Part shown: positions 6,357 to 9,881 of the stretch, piece by piece
Layout: every line of letters starts with the position of its first letter
How positions within the stretch are numbered: position 1 is the stretch's first letter
NCBI GenBank assembly: GCA_026416215.1
Contig: JAOAFP010000051.1
Location: 1 to 9,881, forward strand
DNA from: Negativicutes bacterium
Lineage (GTDB): Bacteria > Bacillota > Negativicutes > SKW292
Length of the DNA: 9,881 nt
Direction of reading: 5' to 3'
The notes under the pieces: model-generated
Told to the model about the DNA's origin: nothing
What the model saw: only the letters and a program-made list of their open reading frames with translations
The model's database searches: none
Made by a program: the position numbers and the translations under genes

Positions 6357-7118
6357 ATGGCTACGGCTGCAAGACCCGGTGGTAATTGTGGATTGGGCGA
6401 AGTGGTGGAGGAAGTGGCCATTCTTTGCGGCGGCAGGGGTAGGCGGTTGCGAGCGGTGGTCAGCGACCGGCCCAAGCCGCTGGTAACGATCGACGGGCGG
6501 CCGTTTCTTGATATCCTAATCGACTACTTTAGCCGGTTTGGGGCCCGCCGGTTCATTCTACTGGCCGGTTACCGGGGCGAGGATATTGAGGGGTACGCTA
6601 ACGAAAAACGGCAATCCGCCGATAATATCAGTGTAGAGGTGAGCACCGAGACCGAAGAGCTGGGCACGGCTGGCGCGTTGCGCCGGCTGGGTGGGATGCT
6701 GAGCGGGGGCGTGTTCATCGTCGCCAACGGCGATTCGTATTGTCGGCTGGCAGTGGATAGACTGGTGTCCCACCACCTGGCCGGCGGCCAGCTGGTCACC
6801 CTGGCGGCCAGCTGGCAGGACGACTGCGGCGACTTCGGCCGGCTGGAACTGGACGGGCGCGACAACATCTTAGCTTTCCGGGAAAAAACCGGCCGGCGGC
6901 AGGGCGGAATGATCAGCGCCGGTGTGTACTGCATGTCACGTCAGGTTCTGGGGCTGATCCCGACCGGACGGTGCTCGCTGGAACGGGATGTGTTCCCGGC
7001 CCTGACGGCCCGGCCGGGAATGATCAGAGCTTATCGCTGTGGTCAGCCGGTCATGGACATCGGCACGCCGGGGCGGCTGGCTAATTTTTGCAAATGGTGG
7101 CAAAACAATGGCGACTAA
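6357..7118 (+). CDS. hddC: HddC-like sugar-1-phosphate nucleotidyltransferase (probable GDP-heptose synthesis)
   Basis: A nucleotidyltransferase of the RmlA/ManC fold, 253 residues from this ATG. It probably joins GTP and D-glycero-alpha-D-manno-heptose 1-phosphate to give GDP-heptose. Motifs from this start are: nucleotide-binding AILCGGRGRRLR (21-32), RPKPLVTIDGRPFLD (38-52), ELGTAGALR (101-109), metal-binding NGDS (124-127), FREK (174-177), SAGVY (187-191) and VMDIGTP (232-238). The usual GxGTR reads GRGRR here. The start is uncertain. HddC proteins normally begin only a few residues before the glycine-rich loop, so TTG 6393 or GTG 6402/6405 are alternatives; none has a good ribosome binding site. 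The gene overlaps the following dehydratase by 11 bp. The heptose substrate is inferred from resemblance to HddC together with the HddA-like kinase, dehydratase and epimerase downstream; glucose- or mannose-1-phosphate cannot be excluded. Confidence 0.8.
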   Translation: MATAARPGGNCGLGEVVEEVAILCGGRGRRLRAVVSDRPKPLVTIDGRPFLDILIDYFSRFGARRFILLAGYRGEDIEGYANEKRQSADNISVEVSTETEELGTAGALRRLGGMLSGGVFIVANGDSYCRLAVDRLVSHHLAGGQLVTLAASWQDDCGDFGRLELDGRDNILAFREKTGRRQGGMISAGVYCMSRQVLGLIPTGRCSLERDVFPALTARPGMIRAYRCGQPVMDIGTPGRLANFCKWWQNNGD

Positions 7119-8133
7119 AACAGCGTTCATAACCGGGATCAGCGGAATGGTCGGCTCGCATTTGGCCGACTTTTTGCTGACTAATACCGACTGGCAGATA
7201 GTGGGACTGATCCGCTGGCGCAGCCCGCTGGACAACATCGAACACCTGCTGCCCGAAGTCAACCGGCGGGGGCGGGTGCAGCTGGTGTACGGCGATCTCA
7301 ACGACGAAACATCGTTGCGGCGGGCAGTGCGGGGCTGCCGGCCGGATTATGTGTTTCACTTGGCGGCCCAAAGCTACCCCACCACCAGTTTTACATCGCC
7401 TATCGAAACCCTGAATGTCAATGTACTGGGGACGGCCCGCCTGCTGGAAGTGCTGCGCGAGTGCCAGAATGAGGAGGTCTGCCGTCCGGTGGTGCACGTC
7501 TGTTCGTCCTCAGAAGTATTTGGCCGGGTGCCACCCGACAAGGTACCAATCGGTGAGGAGAATAGTTTTCATCCCGCCTCACCCTACGCTATATCTAAGG
7601 CCGGCACCGACCTGCTCGGCCGCTATTACGCCTGTGCGTTCGGTCTCTGTACTATCACCACCCGGATGTTCACCCACACCGGGCCGCGGCGGGGGGATGT
7701 TTTTGCCGAATCGAGCTTTGCCAAGCAGATTGCCATGATCGAACAAGGATTATTGCCGCCGGTGATAAAGGCGGGAAATTTGAGGTCACTGCGGACCTGG
7801 GCTGATGTGCGCGACGCCGTGCGGGCCTACCACCTCCTGGTGACTGTCAGCCCGGTTGCCGGCGAATACTACAATATCGGCGGCAGCTTCAGCTGCACAA
7901 TCGGCGACATGCTGGACCATCTGCTCGGGCAGTCGACGGTCGGGGGGATCAGGGTGGAGGTGGAGGAGGAAAGATTGCGGCCGGTGGACGCCGATTTGCA
8001 GATTCCCGACACCAGCAAGTTTGTCTGTCATACCGGCTGGCAGCCGCAATATTCGTTCGAACAGACCATGAACGACCTGTTGGCCTACTGGCGGGCGAAA
8101 GTTGCCGGTGGGAAAAAGTTTCTGGCAAGGTGA
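7108..8133 (+). CDS. GDP-sugar 4,6-dehydratase (GDP-mannose/GDP-mannoheptose type SDR)
   Basis: A 341-residue extended SDR that would convert a GDP-hexose or GDP-heptose to the 4-keto-6-deoxy sugar using bound NADP+. It has the cofactor loop TGISGMVGSH (9-18), RWRSPLDNI (36-44), FHLAAQSYP (83-91), the catalytic CSSSEVFG (132-139) and Y160-x3-K164 in SPYAISKAG. THTGPRRGD and NLRSLRTWADVRDAVRAY are typical of the GDP-mannose 4,6-dehydratase family, as is the C-terminal RPVDADLQIPDTSK. I chose the ATG at 7108, eight codons before the glycine-rich motif; an in-frame ATG at 7039 would extend back into the nucleotidyltransferase. Next to HddC- and HddA-like genes, the likely substrate is GDP-D-glycero-alpha-D-manno-heptose, as for DmhA/DdahA. 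GDP-mannose is the main alternative. Confidence 0.85.
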   Translation: MATKTAFITGISGMVGSHLADFLLTNTDWQIVGLIRWRSPLDNIEHLLPEVNRRGRVQLVYGDLNDETSLRRAVRGCRPDYVFHLAAQSYPTTSFTSPIETLNVNVLGTARLLEVLRECQNEEVCRPVVHVCSSSEVFGRVPPDKVPIGEENSFHPASPYAISKAGTDLLGRYYACAFGLCTITTRMFTHTGPRRGDVFAESSFAKQIAMIEQGLLPPVIKAGNLRSLRTWADVRDAVRAYHLLVTVSPVAGEYYNIGGSFSCTIGDMLDHLLGQSTVGGIRVEVEEERLRPVDADLQIPDTSKFVCHTGWQPQYSFEQTMNDLLAYWRAKVAGGKKFLAR

Positions 8134-8139
8134 GATGGC

Positions 8140-8652
8140 ATGCCGATAATTGTCGAAGCTACCGAACTCGCTGGGGTTAAGCTTGTAAAGCCGTACGTGT
8201 TCGAGGACCATCGCGGCCGCTACATCGAGACGTATAACGCCCGTGACTACCGTCAGGCCGGCATTGATGTCGATTTTGTCCAGGACGATATATCAGTCTC
8301 CCGGCACAACGTTCTGCGGGGAATCCACGGTGACAGCACGACATGGAAACTGATATCCTGTCTCCAGGGCAGTTTCTATCTGGTGGTGCTGAACTACGAC
8401 CGGGAATCCGAACAGTTTGGCAAGTGGCTGAGCTTCAGCCTGTCCGAGCACAACAACTGGCAGGTCCTGGTGCCACCCCGGTTTGGCAACGGGCATCTGG
8501 TTACCAGCGAGAGGGCTGTCTTCCACTACAAGCAGAGCACCTACTACTGCCGGGAAAGTCAGTTCACGGTAAAGTGGAACGACCCCCGCTTCAATATCTG
8601 GTGGCCGACCGACCGGCCGATTTTGTCCCAGCGGGATCAACGGGGAGAATGA
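8140..8652 (+). CDS. RmlC-fold 3,5-epimerase of the GDP-6-deoxy-heptose type
   Basis: A 170-residue cupin of the dTDP-4-dehydrorhamnose 3,5-epimerase superfamily. It has the start motif FEDHRGRYIE (21-30) and the core VLRGIHGDSTTWKL (58-71) with the likely catalytic His63. The Asp of ILSQRD (Asp166) is the usual partner of that histidine, and candidate tyrosines lie in HYKQSTYY (129-136). Classical RmlC reads RGLHFQ and GFAHGF where this protein reads RGIHGD and FGNGHL. The RGIHGD...TWKL pattern matches what I recall of the Campylobacter heptose epimerases (MlghB/DdahB). This supports action on a GDP-4-keto-6-deoxy-heptose rather than on dTDP-4-keto-rhamnose. The gene lies 6 bp after the dehydratase stop, with an AAGGTGAG purine stretch (8127-8134) before the ATG. 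Whether it epimerises C3, C5 or both cannot be told. Confidence 0.82.
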   Translation: MPIIVEATELAGVKLVKPYVFEDHRGRYIETYNARDYRQAGIDVDFVQDDISVSRHNVLRGIHGDSTTWKLISCLQGSFYLVVLNYDRESEQFGKWLSFSLSEHNNWQVLVPPRFGNGHLVTSERAVFHYKQSTYYCRESQFTVKWNDPRFNIWWPTDRPILSQRDQRGE

Positions 8653-8658
8653 CACACG

Positions 8659-9669
8659 ATGGTTATCACCAGGACTCCGCTACGCATTTCCTTTTTCGGC
8701 GGCGGGACCGACCTGCCGGCATGGTTTTGCAGACACGGCGGCGAGGTCATATCCACGACGATCGACAAATACATCTATATTAACTGCCGGGTTTTGCCGC
8801 CGTTTTTCCCTCACCGTCACCGCATTGCCTACTCGCGGGTGGAAACGGTGGATGAGCTCGGAGATATTGCCCACCCGGCCGTGCGGGCAATTTTTGAGCA
8901 CTTCAATGTCAGGACGGGAATGGACCTCCATTACGACGCCGATGTGCCGGCCAATTCCGGGCTGGGGTCAAGCTCCAGTTTTGTTGTCGGGCTGATAAAG
9001 GCCGTCCTGGCGCTGGGCGGGCGGATGGTATCGCAACGGACGCTGGCTGACCTTGCCATAACCATCGAACAGGAGCAAATGCGGGAGAGTGTGGGGCTGC
9101 AGGACCAGATCGCGGCAGCTTTCGGTGGGTTCAATCACATTGAGTTCATCCCCGGGGACGGCTACCGGGTGAACAAAATAACGGTCAGCCAGGCTGTAGT
9201 GGACCGGATCCACAGCAGCCTGATGCTGTTTTTTACCGGTTTCCAGCGTTTCGCCAGCACGATCGAACAAAAAAAGATCGCCGGCATTGAAAACCGGACC
9301 AGTGAACGGCTGATGTGCCAGATGGCCGATATCACCCGGCAGGCCACGCAGATCCTGACCGGAGGTGGCGACATTGCCAGGTGGGGTCATCTGCTGCACG
9401 AAAGCTGGGAAGTTAAAAAAGCTCTCTGCGATGGTGTCAGCAACCCGGGTATCGATGAAATATACGAACGGGCACGGCGGGCCGGGGCAACCGGCGGCAA
9501 GCTGCTGGGGGCGGGCGGCGGCGGCTGCATGCTGCTCTGGGTTGAGCAGGATCGGCAAAGCCAGGTCAAGTCCGCCCTGACCGGTCTGACCCACATTCCT
9601 TTCCGGTTTGACACCACTGGTTCGACGGTTATATATTACAAGGAAGATCAGTATGGCCAGCCGTTCTGA
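8659..9669 (+). CDS. hddA: HddA-like GHMP kinase (D-glycero-D-manno-heptose 7-phosphate kinase)
   Basis: A 336-residue GHMP-superfamily kinase. It probably phosphorylates C1 of D-glycero-alpha-D-manno-heptose 7-phosphate with ATP, the step before GmhB and HddC in GDP-heptose synthesis. The three GHMP motifs are complete: RTPLRISFFGGGTDLPAW (5-22), the ATP-binding PANSGLGSSSS (97-107), and the C-terminal GKLLGAGGGGC (280-290). ESVGLQDQ (143-150) contains the probable catalytic aspartate. Length and start are normal for HddA. The ATG lies 6 bp after the epimerase stop, with GGGGAG about 11 bases upstream, slightly far for a ribosome binding site. The last 17 bp overlap the next gene. Fucokinase or another sugar-1-kinase is possible, but the neighbouring HddC-like gene favours heptose. 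Confidence 0.87.
   Translation: MVITRTPLRISFFGGGTDLPAWFCRHGGEVISTTIDKYIYINCRVLPPFFPHRHRIAYSRVETVDELGDIAHPAVRAIFEHFNVRTGMDLHYDADVPANSGLGSSSSFVVGLIKAVLALGGRMVSQRTLADLAITIEQEQMRESVGLQDQIAAAFGGFNHIEFIPGDGYRVNKITVSQAVVDRIHSSLMLFFTGFQRFASTIEQKKIAGIENRTSERLMCQMADITRQATQILTGGGDIARWGHLLHESWEVKKALCDGVSNPGIDEIYERARRAGATGGKLLGAGGGGCMLLWVEQDRQSQVKSALTGLTHIPFRFDTTGSTVIYYKEDQYGQPF
9640..9646 (+). promoter_or_regulatory. Ribosome binding site of the last, partial SDR gene
   Basis: AAGGAAG lies six bases upstream of the ATG at 9653, inside the last codons of the kinase gene. It supports that ATG and an overlapping, coupled gene arrangement. Confidence 0.5.
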
Positions 9670-9862
9670 ACCATGCCTGGTGGTGACCGGAGGGACGGGA
9701 CTGATTGGCTCGGCATTACTGGAAGCCATTCTGACGGCTTTCCCTGAACAGACTGTCCGGGCGGTGTATTGCAGCAGCCGGCCGGGGATTTATGACCAGC
9801 GCGTAGAGTGGGTGAGGGCTGACCTGAGCAGGATCGGGGACTGCTGCCGGGCACTGTCAGGG
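9653..9862 (+). CDS. NAD(P)-dependent sugar epimerase/reductase of the SDR family (3' partial)
   Basis: Only the first 70 residues are present. They show a Rossmann start, CLVVTGGTGLIGSALLEAIL (8-27), with the TGGxGxxGS signature of extended SDRs, followed by a second strand (TVRAVYCSSRP) and VEWVRADLS. That is the normal spacing for the cofactor-binding half. The gene overlaps the kinase by 17 bp. After GDP-sugar dehydratase and 3,5-epimerase genes, a C4-keto reductase of the DmhB/DdahC or Fcl type would be the expected last step. That assignment is inference from position, because the catalytic and substrate regions are missing. The truncation is technical: the frame runs straight into adapter bases at 9863, which would add six false residues. 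Confidence 0.75.
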
Positions 9863-9881
9863 CTGTCTCTTATACACATCT
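9863..9881. other. Sequencing adapter remnant (Nextera/Tn5 mosaic end)
   Basis: The last 19 bases, CTGTCTCTTATACACATCT, are identical to the transposase mosaic-end adapter used in tagmentation libraries. They sit exactly at the end of the window. They are almost certainly an untrimmed adapter and mark the end of an assembled contig, not a genomic Tn5 end. Confidence 0.96.

Noticed and set aside
8140..8652. rmlC of a dTDP-rhamnose pathway
   Set aside because: No rmlA, rmlB or rmlD accompanies it. The active-site motifs differ from RmlC and agree better with heptose epimerases, and the neighbours are HddC- and HddA-like.
8968..9729. Long antisense open frame (about 253 codons) opposite the kinase gene
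   Set aside because: The plus-strand kinase has complete GHMP motifs. The antisense translation shows no recognisable domain and runs across two plus-strand genes, as expected by chance in GC-rich DNA. The same applies to antisense frames at 1411-2037 and 5065-5733.
9653..9881. Last gene read as a truncated pseudogene or transposon-interrupted gene
   Set aside because: The interruption is exactly the library adapter at the end of the sequence, so the truncation is technical.
1..9881. Defence system, phage, IS element or CRISPR array
   Set aside because: All eleven genes are sugar-nucleotide, glycosyltransferase or radical SAM genes on one strand. No transposase, integrase, nuclease or regularly spaced repeats were seen.

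Overview
The window is one uninterrupted plus-strand gene cluster of eleven genes, two of them cut by the window ends. Gene spacing runs from 17 bp overlaps to small gaps, with no terminator, tRNA, rRNA, IS element or CRISPR. The DNA is visibly GC-rich, with mostly G or C in third codon positions and a strong GAGGAGGT ribosome binding site before neuB. This fits a motile bacterium with flagellin or surface glycosylation. A Gram-positive or diderm anaerobe of the Firmicutes/Negativicutes, or a deltaproteobacterium, is plausible, but the sequence does not settle the lineage.

Layout. Positions 1-1761 encode the end of UDP-glucose 6-dehydrogenase and a UDP-glucuronate 4-epimerase-type SDR, which together would supply UDP-glucuronate and UDP-galacturonate. 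Positions 1762-5190 encode a Maf-type (DUF115/MptE-like) glycosyltransferase, a family 2 glycosyltransferase and a radical SAM/SPASM enzyme, all tightly coupled. Positions 5230-6246 encode a NeuB/SpsE-type PEP-condensing synthase with a C-terminal SAF domain. After the largest gap (110 bp), positions 6357-9862 carry a set best read as GDP-6-deoxy-heptose synthesis: an HddC-like guanylyltransferase, a GDP-mannose-4,6-dehydratase-like SDR, an RmlC-fold 3,5-epimerase of the Campylobacter heptose type, an HddA-like heptose-7-phosphate kinase, and the first 70 residues of an NAD(P)-dependent SDR that could be the final 4-keto reductase.

Together the genes look like a glycan island that makes three kinds of unusual sugar (uronic acid, ulosonic acid, deoxyheptose) and carries transferases, including a Maf protein of the kind that glycosylates flagellin. 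GmhA, GmhB, a CMP-ulosonate synthetase and the usual enzymes preceding NeuB are not in the window. They may lie beyond its ends or may be absent.

The last 19 bases (9863-9881) match the Nextera/Tn5 mosaic-end adapter exactly. They are a library artefact, so genuine sequence ends at about 9862 and the final gene is cut by the assembly rather than by biology.
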